Assembly (NCBI GenBank): GCA_031380225.1
Contig: JANNFX010000054.1
Location: forward strand, 1-20,539
Reading direction: 5' to 3'
Origin: JANNFX01 sp031380225
GTDB lineage: Bacteria > Pseudomonadota > Alphaproteobacteria > Rhizobiales > Hyphomicrobiaceae
Length of the DNA: 20,539 nucleotides
Part shown: piece after piece, positions 6,406 to 14,440 of the stretch
How positions within the stretch are numbered: the first letter of the stretch is position 1
Layout: every line of letters starts with the position of its first letter
Made by a program: the position numbers and the translations under genes
The notes under the pieces: model-generated
What the model was told of the DNA's origin: nothing
What the model saw: the letters and a program-made list of their open reading frames with translations, nothing else
The model's database searches: none

Positions 6406-7374
6406 TTAGTTTTCTGAAGGTTGCCAAACTGAAACGAGCCCGTCAAGACCTAGACCGCCTAAGCCCCGGTCGCCAGCCAAAAGCCCGGCGCCCCGTGTCC
6501 AAATCGCCCCCAAAATCCGGTCCGTAAACGAGCCGGACGAGCTGAACAGCCCCAATCCGCGCGGCAGTGACGGCTTCCAATCGACGATTTTGAGGCCTTT
6601 GGTGACGCCGCGCTTCTCTTCAAGCCAGCGCTGCGCCTCTTCTTCGCCACCGATTTCATCAACCAGTTTGGCCTCGACTGCCGACCGGCCCGAGAAAATC
6701 TTGCCCTTTTCGAGCCCCGGTACGTCGGCCGCCTTGATACCACGGCGGGTTTCGACCAGCGAAATAAACCAGCGGAAGCCGTCGTCGATCAAGTCCTGCA
6801 TGACCTTGCGGGCGGGTTCATCGATGGGCGCATAGAACGACGGCGACGCTTTAAGATCACCGCTCTTAACCTCGTTCATCTTGACGCCGAGCTTGGCCAT
6901 CAGGTCGGAGACCTCGGGCCATTGAGCGATGACGCCAACCGAGCCGGTGATGGTATTGCCGCGCGAAACGATATGATCGGTGCCGAGCCCGACGATGTAT
7001 CCGGCCGAAGCGGCAACGGTGCCGAATTGGGCCACGACAGGCTTTTCTTTGGCGATTTCGCGCAGCGCGTTGTAGAGTCCTTCGCCGCCGGTCGTCGTGC
7101 CGCCCGGACTATTGACGAACACGATCACGCCTTCGACGCCTTTGTTGTCCTTGAGCAGCTTGAGCATGGCGAGCTGGTCGCGATCCTCAACAATGGTGCC
7201 CTCGATGGCGATGCGCGCGATCTGCTTAGAGGTCGTCAATTTGGTCAGTTCCTCGCTGCCAAAAGCCCAAGCGCCAACAGCGAGCGCCAAGCCCAGCACA
7301 GCGATCCCACGCCACCAACTGAGGCCGCGGCGGAGGCGGCGGCGCTCGAGGACAGTTTCCGTATCGGGATGCAT
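6406..7374 (-). CDS. sppA: Signal peptide peptidase SppA (short, single-domain form)
   Basis: SppA is a membrane-anchored serine protease that digests signal peptides left after secretion. The 322-residue protein has a basic N-terminus and one membrane segment at about residues 21-38. The S49 protease domain follows, with NSPGGT (88-93), the nucleophile Ser123 in VAASAGYIVG and the general base Lys175 in SGDLKASPS, forming the Ser-Lys dyad. This is the 300-350 residue form, not the duplicated 600-residue E. coli type. The C-terminus is rich in Gly and Leu and lacks a recognisable motif. Start is ATG 7374 with GAGAG about seven bases upstream. It heads a probable sppA-ihfB-lapA transcript, separated from rpsA by that gene's terminator. 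Confidence 0.92.
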   Translation of the reverse strand: MHPDTETVLERRRLRRGLSWWRGIAVLGLALAVGAWAFGSEELTKLTTSKQIARIAIEGTIVEDRDQLAMLKLLKDNKGVEGVIVFVNSPGGTTTGGEGLYNALREIAKEKPVVAQFGTVAASAGYIVGLGTDHIVSRGNTITGSVGVIAQWPEVSDLMAKLGVKMNEVKSGDLKASPSFYAPIDEPARKVMQDLIDDGFRWFISLVETRRGIKAADVPGLEKGKIFSGRSAVEAKLVDEIGGEEEAQRWLEEKRGVTKGLKIVDWKPSLPRGLGLFSSSGSFTDRILGAIWTRGAGLLAGDRGLGGLGLDGLVSVWQPSEN

Positions 7375-7429
7375 CGGGATCTCTCGTTTCGTGCTTATTC
7401 AGGACAGGAACCGGCCTGACCTTGGTTAA

Positions 7430-7458
7430 TACCTAGTATCACAGCTAAGATAGGCAAG
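7430..7458 (-). promoter_or_regulatory. sppA: Candidate sigma-70 promoter for sppA-ihfB
   Basis: On the minus strand CTTGCC and TAGGTA are separated by 17 bp, a loose match to the alphaproteobacterial CTTGAC-N17-CTATAT pattern. It lies about 55 bp upstream of the sppA ATG and just past the rpsA terminator, where a new promoter would be needed. The -10 match is poor. Confidence 0.3.
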
Positions 7459-7494
7459 TCTTGGGCCGCAACTTAAGCGGCGCTTTCGCCAATT

Positions 7495-7526
7495 AAAAAA
7501 GGCACCGGAACCAGGTTCCGATGCCT
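7495..7526 (-). terminator. rpsA: Rho-independent terminator of rpsA
   Basis: The transcript has AGGCATCGGAACC and GGTTCCGGTGCCT, which pair over up to 13 positions with one G-U; the innermost pairs must open to form the loop. A run of six U follows directly. It begins 27 bases after the rpsA stop. This is a textbook intrinsic terminator and separates rpsA from the sppA transcript. Confidence 0.92.
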
Positions 7527-7553
7527 CTTGAAGTCAACCGTTACTAACCGGAA

Positions 7554-9278
7554 TTAACCGGCGTCGGGTTCGTCGGTGGTTTCGCGCTTCTTGATCGCGG
7601 CCTTAAAGATGTCGCCAAGCGAGGCGCCCGAGTCGGACGAGCCGAACTGAGCCACAGCCTGCTTCTCTTCAGCGATTTCGAGCGCCTTGATCGAAACCGT
7701 GATGCGGCGTGCCGCCTTCTCAACCGACAACACGGCCGCGTCGACCTTCTGGCCAACCGCGAAACGATCGCTGCGTTGCTCAGTCCGTTCACGCGAAAGA
7801 TCGCCACGCTTGATGAACGACGTCACGTCGCTGTCACCAATCTTGACGGTCACGCCGGCTTCTTCAACAGCGGTCACGTAGCACGTGACCTGATCGCCCT
7901 TCTTGTACTTCGCCATTGCGTCTGCCGGGTCGCCCGACAGCTGCTTGATACCAAGCGAAATGCGTTCCTTGGAGCTATCGACATCAAGCACTTGAGCTTT
8001 GATGGTGTCGCCCTTCTTGTATTCCTTGATGACTTCGTCGCCGGGACGCTGCCAGTCGAGATCCGACAAATGCACCATACCGTCGATCCCATTGTCGAGA
8101 CCGATGAACAAACCGAATTCGGTGATATTGCGAACCGGACCTTCGACGATGGTGCCCTTCGGGTGAGCACCAACGAAGGCGTCCCAAGGGTTGTCTTGGG
8201 TCTGCTTAAGGCCGAGCGAGATGCGGCGCTTCTGCGGATCAACTTCAAGCACCTGCACGTCAACCTGCTGGGTGGTCGAAACGATCTTGCCAGGGTGGAC
8301 GTTCTTCTTGGTCCAGCTCATTTCCGAGACGTGGATCAAGGCTTCAACGCGGGGTTCGAGTTCATCGTACGCGCCGTAATCAGCGTTATTCGTGATTGCG
8401 CCCTTGATGCGGGTGCCGACCGGATACTTCTCGGCGATCGTCATCCAAGGGTCAGACTGCAACTGCTTCATGCCGAGCGAAATACGCTGCGTATCCGGGT
8501 TGATGCGGATGATCTGCACCTTGACCGTATCGCCGACGTTCAGGATTTCGGATGGATGATTGACGCGGCGCCAAGCCATGTCGGTCACATGCAGCAAGCC
8601 GTCGATGCCGCCGAGATCGATGAACGCACCGTAGTCGGTTATGTTCTTGACGAGGCCGTCGATAACCTGACCTTCGCCGAGGCGGGCCACGATGTCGGCG
8701 CGCTGTTCGGCACGCGTTTCTTCGAGAACCGAGCGGCGCGAAACGACGATATTGCCACGGCGGCGGTCCATTTTCAGAACCTGGAACGGCAGCATCTGAT
8801 GCATCAGCGGACCGATATCGCGCACCGGGCGGATATCAACCTGCGAGCCCGGCAAGAACGCAACTGCGCCATCGAGGTCGACCGTGAAGCCACCCTTGAC
8901 CTTGTTGAAGATCACGCCATTGACCTTCTCGCCCTTCTCGAACAGCTTTTCGAGACGGGTCCAGCTTTCTTCGCGCTTGGCTTTTTCGCGCGACAGCACC
9001 GCTTCACCGAGCGCATTTTCGACGCGCTCCAGGTAGACTTCAACGGTGTCGCCAATCTTCAATTCGCCCGGCTTACCGCCGATGCCGAACTCCTTGTTCG
9101 GAATGCGGCCTTCCATCTTCAGGCCGACGTCGATGACGTACAGGTCCTTTTCGATGCCGACGATCTTGCCCTTAACGACTTGGCCTTCGAACACGTCATC
9201 CTTGGCCAGGCTTTCGGCCAGCATGGCTGCGAAGTCGTCATGCGAGGGCGTGTAATCTTTGCTGAGTTCAGCTGTCAT
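7554..9278 (-). CDS. rpsA: 30S ribosomal protein S1
   Basis: S1 binds mRNA on the small ribosomal subunit and helps start translation of structured or weakly Shine-Dalgarno-led messages. The 574-residue length is normal. Six S1 repeats can be seen at about 33-97, 117-182, 204-270, 287-357, 374-444 and 460-531. The classical ones carry the pattern DYGAF-DGLLHVTDMAW (repeat 3), HVSEMSW (repeat 4) and EFGLFIGL-GMVHLSDLDW (repeat 5). Repeat 4 has the slightly unusual NNADYGAYDELEPRVEALIHVSE. Start is ATG 9278, with only a weak GAGAA upstream. cmk usually lies directly upstream in this class; here a di-haem cytochrome gene and a 404-bp gap intervene. The gene has its own promoter candidate and terminator. 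Confidence 0.98.
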   Translation of the reverse strand: MTAELSKDYTPSHDDFAAMLAESLAKDDVFEGQVVKGKIVGIEKDLYVIDVGLKMEGRIPNKEFGIGGKPGELKIGDTVEVYLERVENALGEAVLSREKAKREESWTRLEKLFEKGEKVNGVIFNKVKGGFTVDLDGAVAFLPGSQVDIRPVRDIGPLMHQMLPFQVLKMDRRRGNIVVSRRSVLEETRAEQRADIVARLGEGQVIDGLVKNITDYGAFIDLGGIDGLLHVTDMAWRRVNHPSEILNVGDTVKVQIIRINPDTQRISLGMKQLQSDPWMTIAEKYPVGTRIKGAITNNADYGAYDELEPRVEALIHVSEMSWTKKNVHPGKIVSTTQQVDVQVLEVDPQKRRISLGLKQTQDNPWDAFVGAHPKGTIVEGPVRNITEFGLFIGLDNGIDGMVHLSDLDWQRPGDEVIKEYKKGDTIKAQVLDVDSSKERISLGIKQLSGDPADAMAKYKKGDQVTCYVTAVEEAGVTVKIGDSDVTSFIKRGDLSRERTEQRSDRFAVGQKVDAAVLSVEKAARRITVSIKALEIAEEKQAVAQFGSSDSGASLGDIFKAAIKKRETTDEPDAG

Positions 9279-9561
9279 GGAAAATTGTTCTCAGTCGGTT
9301 GTGCCGCCGCGCGGTTGAGCCACGGGCGAGCGGGGTTGATAATGAACGGCGGTAGGCCGCCAAGCCATTTTCGGGCTCGCGGACAGACTGCCGGGATTGC
9401 TTAACGTGGGTCTTGATCTCATCCGCCGTGATGGGCCTAACGCCCTGCCAACACAAAGTTGAAACGGTTGACCTCCCCTAAAGTGCTGCTGCACTGGCGG
9501 GTGAGGGCCATTTCTGTTGGCCGATCTTCCTCTTGATCAATCCGACAGCGGTGTCGAATGG

Positions 9562-9585
9562 GTGCGGGTATAGCGGCACCCGCAC
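9562..9585. repeat. Perfect 8-bp inverted repeat spanning the rpsA -10 element
   Basis: GTGCGGGT (9562-9569) and ACCCGCAC (9578-9585) are perfect inverted arms around an 8-base centre. One arm overlaps the proposed -10 hexamer of the rpsA promoter (9568-9573), so it may be an operator or a hairpin at the transcript start. Confidence 0.5.
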
Positions 9586-9596
9586 GCCCCCGCAAG
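9568..9596 (-). promoter_or_regulatory. rpsA: Sigma-70 promoter candidate for rpsA
   Basis: On the minus strand CTTGCG (9591-9596) is followed after exactly 17 bp by CTATAC (9568-9573). Alphaproteobacterial housekeeping promoters favour CTTGAC-N17-CTATAT, so both elements match well. The start would be near 9561, giving a leader of about 280 bases. Confidence 0.6.
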
Positions 9597-9682
9597 AGGC
9601 GCTTCGCCGCCGGGACAGCGCCAATCTGGGCGGGATTTTACCTCTCAAGCGACCTAACGGAAATATTCTGCGTGCTCCCACC

Positions 9683-11530
9683 CTAAAGCGTCTTCAAAAA
9701 TTCCACTAATGCCCGCCGGTCGGCATCGGTCAGGGTGCCGTTGCCGTAGTCATGGCCTGTGTTCCAGTTACCGTCGATATCGCTCCCAAATTCGTCGACG
9801 GCGTGGAAACTGAAGGTATTTTCGCCCCTTGGATTGGTCTTATAGACGTAGCCGACATCGGCGGGGTCATATTCGCGGGTACCAAGATCAAATGACTTGG
9901 GCCGCTCATCGGGTGGCAGCAATAGATCATAAAGCGTCGGCACCGAACCGTTATGTAAATACGGCGCGGTGGCCCAAATGCCGGTCAACGGCCGCGCCTT
10001 GTACCCAAGCACGCGGTCTTCGACTGACAAACATTTCAGCAGTTGTTCGGCTTTCCGGGCTTCGCGGGTTTCACCAGCCATGGCCCTATCGTCGTCGGAT
10101 GGTATGTGGATGATCGGCCCGCCGCGATCGATATGGAAAAACGTCCGCGCGACCGCTGCAACGATTTCGCCTTTTTTGCCAACCAGCGTGCCGGCCACTT
10201 CGGTACCGAGCAATTGCGCCATATTGGCTGAGGCTCCAAGCTTGTCACCTTTGTAATAGGCTGCCTTGGTGCCTTCCAGCACCCCGGTTTGCCCCTCAAA
10301 CACAAAAGCGTTGCACGCCATCCAGGGGTCAGTCCCGGGCGCGATACCCGGTGGCCCGCTCAATGGACTCATCTTGGCGGCAATCCGCGATGTCAGATCG
10401 GTCCGATCGAGAGGCAGATGACACGACGCACATCGTTCACTGAACAACGATTTGCCGGCTGCGGCCTTCGCATCGTCGGGGGCGCCAAACACATCGGACG
10501 GCCATTTCGGCGGCCGCAGCTTCGTCAACAGGACCTCGATATCGACAAGGTTGTCGACGTGCGCGCTTGAGGCATAGCCACCGAGCCCTGCGCCCGGTTT
10601 CAAAACGATGTCACCAAATACTCCGATGACCTGCCCGGTGTTACGGCCAAGCGCGCCGACGTCGAGTGCACCAAGCCCCGGCACATTGGTCGTGAAATTT
10701 TCTGCGATCCCATTCCATTGCACGAAGTCATGCTGCGGCGTGTTCCATAGAAACGGATAACTGGTCGGCGCGTCCGACGGATTTGCAATCGGATTAGTTG
10801 CCCCCGTCAAAAGTGCGGCACGGTTGAAAATGTTCCCGAACGCATCAAGGCGCGCGAAACCATAGCGCAGTGGCGTCGCGTTCATGCGATCGACGTCTGA
10901 CTGCCAGCGGATCAGGGTGCCTAGCGCGGACGCCAGCATACTGCGATTGGCGGAACTGTCATTGGAGCCGAGCACGCGCCCTGCGAAACGCTGAAACTTG
11001 GCCGGATCATCCTGCGTCGCTAACAGGGCCGCATTGAGTGACTTGATGAACAACTGGAAGTCAGCCAGTGACGGGCCGCCATCGATGCGGAGTGTATGGT
11101 CGCCGTATTTGATCTCGCCGGTATGACACGCCGAACAATTCATGCCGACCCACGACTCGTTCGAAGTCTGCCCGGATTTCCAGCGCAGCTTCGAGCGCGA
11201 CGGTGACAAATCGCTGTCGTCTTGCGTGTCGATGACAAAACCAACCGGCAGCTGCAAACCCAACGACGACGTACGTGGCAAGTAGCGGAAGCTCGCCATG
11301 TGCGCGTCATCGACGAACAGCGCCTCCGATGTTGGCTGCTCAAGCGCCTTAAACCACGCCCACGGCAACAACCGCGAACCTTGAGTTCCCTCATACCATC
11401 GCGTTTGCTGGTCCGTGGTCCAGCCCTGATCGAGATCAGGTCCGTCCGCGGCAGCAGGCTGGCCTGCCAGGGCGCCAGCAATCAATAGACACGCCGCGAC
11501 CGGCGCCAGGAAGCGATTGAGCCAACGCAT
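9683..11530 (-). CDS. Secreted di-haem cytochrome c of the RoxA / di-haem peroxidase type
   Basis: This 615-residue periplasmic or secreted protein starts with a clear Sec signal peptide (hydrophobic 8-23, likely cleavage after AAA near residue 28). It has two covalent haem sites, CSACH at 132-136 and CASCH at 367-371. The segment TAPYLHNGSVPTLYDLLLP in the C-terminal third is typical of MauG/di-haem peroxidase folds. An N-terminal TQGSRLLPWAWFKALEQP segment and the YPFLWNTPQHDFVQWNG region resemble RoxA-type proteins, the haem dioxygenases that cleave rubber, and their uncharacterised relatives. Length also fits that group better than the 330-residue CcpA peroxidases. The substrate cannot be told from sequence. 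Start is ATG 11530, with GAGGG four bases upstream. It sits between cmk and rpsA, normally neighbours, so it looks inserted. No maturation or donor gene lies beside it. Confidence 0.8.
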   Translation of the reverse strand: MRWLNRFLAPVAACLLIAGALAGQPAAADGPDLDQGWTTDQQTRWYEGTQGSRLLPWAWFKALEQPTSEALFVDDAHMASFRYLPRTSSLGLQLPVGFVIDTQDDSDLSPSRSKLRWKSGQTSNESWVGMNCSACHTGEIKYGDHTLRIDGGPSLADFQLFIKSLNAALLATQDDPAKFQRFAGRVLGSNDSSANRSMLASALGTLIRWQSDVDRMNATPLRYGFARLDAFGNIFNRAALLTGATNPIANPSDAPTSYPFLWNTPQHDFVQWNGIAENFTTNVPGLGALDVGALGRNTGQVIGVFGDIVLKPGAGLGGYASSAHVDNLVDIEVLLTKLRPPKWPSDVFGAPDDAKAAAGKSLFSERCASCHLPLDRTDLTSRIAAKMSPLSGPPGIAPGTDPWMACNAFVFEGQTGVLEGTKAAYYKGDKLGASANMAQLLGTEVAGTLVGKKGEIVAAVARTFFHIDRGGPIIHIPSDDDRAMAGETREARKAEQLLKCLSVEDRVLGYKARPLTGIWATAPYLHNGSVPTLYDLLLPPDERPKSFDLGTREYDPADVGYVYKTNPRGENTFSFHAVDEFGSDIDGNWNTGHDYGNGTLTDADRRALVEFLKTL

Positions 11531-11739
11531 TGTCCCTCACATCACTTGAAAAATATATTTGTATGTTCGCCGATTAAATCACCAGACAAAGTGGATGTAA
11601 AATGGAAAACAATTCTGAAACTGGTTTGGTCGCAGCTCCCTGATCTCTGCGCCTTCCACTGAAAAAAGGGTCTGCGGTAGTTCGGAATATAACGTGATCA
11701 TGTCACGGCTAATCGATGATGTCCAAGAGTGTTCTATGA

Positions 11740-12381
11740 TCAAGCGGGCGACCCCAGACCGCCTATCATTTTCAGCGCCGCCGCGAACGCCGCGTCAGCA
11801 TCGAGTTCCGTGGTATCGAGCAGAAATGCATCGGCCGCCGGTTTCAACGGCGCTACCGCCCGGCCCTGATCGCGCTCATCGCGGAGCCGGATATCAGACA
11901 GCACCGTATCATAGCCGATCGGCAAACCACGCGCTTGCAGTTCGACAAACCGCCGTCGCGCGCGTTCTTCAGGCGTAGCAGTGACGAAGATCTTCACATT
12001 AGCGTTTGGACAGATAACGGTGCCGATATCGCGGCCATCTAAAACCGTCCCGGGCAATTTCCGCGCGAAGGCACGCTGATAATCAAGCAACGCGCGCCGG
12101 ACTTCGGGAATCTTAGCAACGACCGACGCGGCCTCACCAGCTTCAGCACCGCGCAGATGCGGGTCGTCAAGAGTTGACGGATAAAGCGAGCGCGCGGCCG
12201 CCAGCGCCGCCCAGGCGTCGTCACCGCGAAAGCCCATTCCAGCGACGTCGCGCGCGACCGCACGGTACAAGAGACCGGTGTCGAGGCAGTGGTAGCCCAA
12301 ATAATCCGCGACCCGCTTGGCCAGCGTGCCTTTGCCGGAAGCGGCGGGTCCGTCAATGGCGATAATCATGGGTTTGGTCAT
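11740..12381 (-). CDS. cmk: Cytidylate kinase
   Basis: Cmk phosphorylates CMP and dCMP with ATP in the cytoplasm. The protein has 213 residues from the chosen start, typical of the short family form. Motifs are the P-loop IDGPAASGKGT (9-19), CLDTGLLYRAVA (nucleotide-binding tyrosine region), the LDGRDIGTVICP segment and the R-rich ARRRFVELQARG lid. I take ATG 12381 (MTKPMIIAIDGP); ATG 12369 and an upstream ATG at 12396 are alternatives, and none has a good ribosome binding site. A 43-codon gene ends 26 bp upstream, so the two may be translated from one message. In relatives aroA precedes cmk and rpsA follows; both links are broken here by other genes. Confidence 0.95.
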   Translation of the reverse strand: MTKPMIIAIDGPAASGKGTLAKRVADYLGYHCLDTGLLYRAVARDVAGMGFRGDDAWAALAAARSLYPSTLDDPHLRGAEAGEAASVVAKIPEVRRALLDYQRAFARKLPGTVLDGRDIGTVICPNANVKIFVTATPEERARRRFVELQARGLPIGYDTVLSDIRLRDERDQGRAVAPLKPAADAFLLDTTELDADAAFAAALKMIGGLGSPA

Positions 12382-12407
12382 GTAATTTTGCAGCATCAAT
12401 CGCGGTG

Positions 12408-12539
12408 CTAGTCATGCTGTGCGTCGCGCTCTAGTTTTTCAATGAGTGCTTGCACCACGTAGTACTTTATCGCTTGCTCGTCACTGTTAAAGCGTGCGCG
12501 CAGCTCGGACTCCTGGTCGTCGGATAATGTGATGGTCAT
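12408..12539 (-). CDS. Small ribbon-helix-helix-like protein, 43 residues, possible orphan antitoxin
   Basis: A hand-translated frame, ATG at 12539 to TAG at 12408. It begins MTITLSDDQESELRARF, an alternating strand pattern followed by a charged helix, then a second helix YYVVQALIEKLERD. That strand-helix-helix layout is what CopG/ParD-type ribbon-helix-helix antitoxins show, and the Thr-Ile-Thr-Leu opening is common among them. No toxin gene is next to it on either side: cmk lies 26 bp downstream, and upstream is the PilZ gene's 5' region. No strong ribosome binding site is visible. It could be an orphan antitoxin, a small regulator or a chance ORF. Regular amphipathic spacing and tight linkage to cmk make coding plausible. 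Confidence 0.5.
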   Translation of the reverse strand: MTITLSDDQESELRARFNSDEQAIKYYVVQALIEKLERDAQHD

Positions 12540-12717
12540 GGTTCAACCATTTCGGAATTACCAGTTTGGTTTTCATAGCGTTGTAGAGCGGACTTTTCAA
12601 TCGCGACCAAGCTCAACCGGCATCCCTAACAGTTAAGGCAAATAACCGGTCTTTGTAGCGGCCCAAGCCGCCAAGTATTAATAATCCGTTAATGCGTGAG
12701 TTGACGGAGATTTTGCC

Positions 12718-13026
12718 ATGTTGGGTCGAGGACAGAGCGAAGGGCTAGCCCGCCGCACATTGCTGAGCGCAAAGATCATTTTCAATGACAAGTCGTCGAC
12801 GTTCGATTGCACAGTGACGGCGTTGTCCGATACCGGCGCCGAACTTCGCATGCCAAGCACGCTCAACGTTCCAGGCGTGTTCAAGCTCACGATCAAGCCA
12901 CATGACGAGACTTATCTTTGTGATGTCACATGGCGCACAGAGACTTGCCTCGGTGTCTCGTTCAGCCGCACTGCAAAAGCGCTCCCTGTCGTGGCGAAGA
13001 AGAAGGCCCCGCGGCTTGAGTGGTGA
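12718..13026 (+). CDS. Single-domain PilZ-like protein with degenerate c-di-GMP signature
   Basis: The 102-residue protein resembles the small stand-alone PilZ proteins common in alphaproteobacteria: a basic start (LARRTLLSAKIIF), a strand leading to CTVTALSDTGAELRM (31-45), then FKLTIK, DVTWR and CLGVSF as beta-barrel strands. PilZ domains bind cyclic di-GMP through RXXXR and [DN]XSXXG. Here the second motif is Ala35-Leu-Ser-Asp-Thr-Gly40, with Ala at the Asp/Asn position, and no RXXXR is found near the two arginines 12-13. Binding is therefore doubtful. Start is ATG 12718 with GGAG eight bases upstream. It is convergent with rsgA and divergent from the small ORF and cmk. It ends in a basic KKKAPRLEW tail. 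Confidence 0.75.
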   Translation: MLGRGQSEGLARRTLLSAKIIFNDKSSTFDCTVTALSDTGAELRMPSTLNVPGVFKLTIKPHDETYLCDVTWRTETCLGVSFSRTAKALPVVAKKKAPRLEW

Positions 13027-13101
13027 TCGGCCCGGCCCACTGCCGCCGTTCGCAACGCGATCCTGACCCCAGACGGCCAATTTTCTCTTTTCTTTAAAAC
13101 C

Positions 13102-14070
13102 TTATCGTCGCGTACTTTGCGAACTGCGCGGAAAACTGGCAAAGCGTGCCTGATCGAGATCGCCACGCTTCACGGCCGCGCGCACGGCGCAACCCGGCTC
13201 GCTCTCGTGCCTGCAATTGCTGAATTTACAATCGGCGGCCAGCGCCTCAATATCTTCGAAATTGTCCGCTGCATCATGTTGCGCGTTCCACAATTCCAGC
13301 CCGCGCATACCCGGCGTGTCGATGATAGCGCCGCCCGCGTCGCGCAGAAACAGCGCGCGATGCGTCGTTGTATGGCGGCCGCGGCTGTCGTGCGAACGCA
13401 CTTCGCCTGTCGCCTGCGCGTCGCGGCCGAGCAACTGGTTGGTCAAGGTCGACTTGCCAGCGCCTGACGAGCCAATCAGCGCGATGGTGCGATTGCCGTC
13501 GAAATAGTGTTCAAGGTCCGCAATACTGGCGTGTGTGCGGGCGCTGATCGCGTGCAGCGCCACACCGGGCGCCAGAGTTTCAATTTGTTTGGTCACGCCC
13601 GCGAGATCGGCCGCGAGATCGATCTTATTGGCGACGATGACAGGCGTGGCGCCGCTTTCACGAACCAAAGCCAGATAGCGCTCCAAGCGCTGCAAATTAA
13701 AATCGCCGTCCAATCCGGTGACGATGAAAATGACGTCGATGTTGGCCGCAATCAGCTGCGGGCGTTGTTCGCCGGCAGCTTTGCGAATGAGTGCACTCGA
13801 GCGCGGCAACACGGCTTCAATGGAGGCCGGGCCATCGCCAACCGAAAGCTGCAATGCCACGAAATCGCCGACGCCGGGCAGATCTGAGCGTTGTTTGGCA
13901 ATATTCCGCAACCGGCCTGTGATCTCCGCCGTCAGTTCAGCGACTTCAGTCGCCACCCGGAAATGCGTCCGATGCTCGCCCACAACCCGGCCCGGCAGCA
14001 GACCTGCGCTCGCATAAGCCGCGAATTTCTGCTGGCGCTGAGAATTCCAGCCGAATAGCGCGAGTTTCAA
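13102..14070 (-). CDS. rsgA: Ribosome small-subunit-dependent GTPase RsgA
   Basis: RsgA is a circularly permuted GTPase that helps late maturation of the 30S subunit. From the chosen start it has 322 residues, near the family norm. An N-terminal OB-fold (to about 95) contains GRVVGEHRTHFRV. The G motifs appear in permuted order: G4 NKID (148-151), G1 GSSGAGKST (200-208), the TTTHRAL switch region (234-240) and G3 DTPG (251-254). The zinc site is Cys281, Cys286, His288 and Cys294 in CKFSNCRHESEPGC. I chose the TTG at 14070 because AGGAG stands seven bases upstream and homologues start at this point; the frame is open to 14178, but those 36 residues match nothing in the family. The gene is outside the usual aroA-cmk block. 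Confidence 0.93.
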   Translation of the reverse strand: MKLALFGWNSQRQQKFAAYASAGLLPGRVVGEHRTHFRVATEVAELTAEITGRLRNIAKQRSDLPGVGDFVALQLSVGDGPASIEAVLPRSSALIRKAAGEQRPQLIAANIDVIFIVTGLDGDFNLQRLERYLALVRESGATPVIVANKIDLAADLAGVTKQIETLAPGVALHAISARTHASIADLEHYFDGNRTIALIGSSGAGKSTLTNQLLGRDAQATGEVRSHDSRGRHTTTHRALFLRDAGGAIIDTPGMRGLELWNAQHDAADNFEDIEALAADCKFSNCRHESEPGCAVRAAVKRGDLDQARFASFPRSSQSTRR

Positions 14071-14237
14071 CCTGTCACTCCTGATAGCGGCGCAAACCAA
14101 AACATGGCGATGGTCACATCGGATGCCTAACACACGACACCGAAATTTCACTAACGCGATGCGGCACCAAAACAGCACCTCGAACTGCTCTCGCTCATTC
14201 CTAAACGAACAGGCAATTTTTTAACTGACAGCATTGA

Positions 14238-14378
14238 GGATTGGGCCAATTGCATTACACGTTCGAGGGCGCCAGCAAGACCATCATCGAGGGCGATATT
14301 AACGGCGCTGGCAAGGCCGTTTTCCAGATCGAACTGCCAGGCCATAAGGTGCTGACAGCAGGAGACTTCATTCTCTAA
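14238..14378 (+). pseudogene. Remnant C-terminal tail of an RTX / serralysin-type secreted protein
   Basis: A plus-strand frame between a TGA (14235-14237) and a TAA (14376-14378) reads LGQLHYTFEGASKTIIEG then DINGAGKAVFQIEL, ending LTAGDFIL. This matches the closing segment of many RTX exoproteins, where an 'EGDxNGDGxADFQIEL...LTAxDFIL' tail acts in type I secretion. No start codon, no calcium repeats and no body of the gene are present; the stop directly upstream cuts it off. It is therefore a decayed fragment. It lies on the same strand as the intact RTX gene that begins 2 kb downstream, with the luxR-hydrolase gene between them. The frame is too short to be found by usual gene callers. 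Confidence 0.72.
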
Positions 14379-14440
14379 CATTGCTTGAGGCCAAGACCTT
14401 CGGCTGCGGCGCATGATGGAGCGCGGCCAACTGGGGGGCT

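Larger units (their letters stand above)
9279..9682 (-). other. rpsA: 404-bp rpsA upstream region with long 5' leader
   Basis: No protein-coding frame here looks real. The stretch holds the rpsA promoter candidate (9568-9596), an 8-bp inverted repeat overlapping its -10 element, and about 280 bases of transcribed leader before the rpsA ATG. Such a leader could host S1 autoregulation, known for rpsA in other bacteria, but no specific fold is claimed. No terminator is visible for the cytochrome gene that ends at 9683. Confidence 0.5.

Noticed and set aside
7776..9404. Long 542-residue plus-strand open frame opposite rpsA
   Set aside because: It is the antisense shadow of rpsA: GC-rich codon bias keeps it open, its protein has no recognisable motif, and rpsA on the other strand is unmistakable.
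11693..11707. CGTGA-TCATG-TCACG palindrome upstream of the cytochrome gene
   Set aside because: Arms are only 5 bp and the site is about 160 bp from the start; too weak to call an operator.
14071..14178. Extended RsgA start at 14178
   Set aside because: The extra 36 residues match no RsgA, whereas TTG 14070 has an AGGAG at good spacing.
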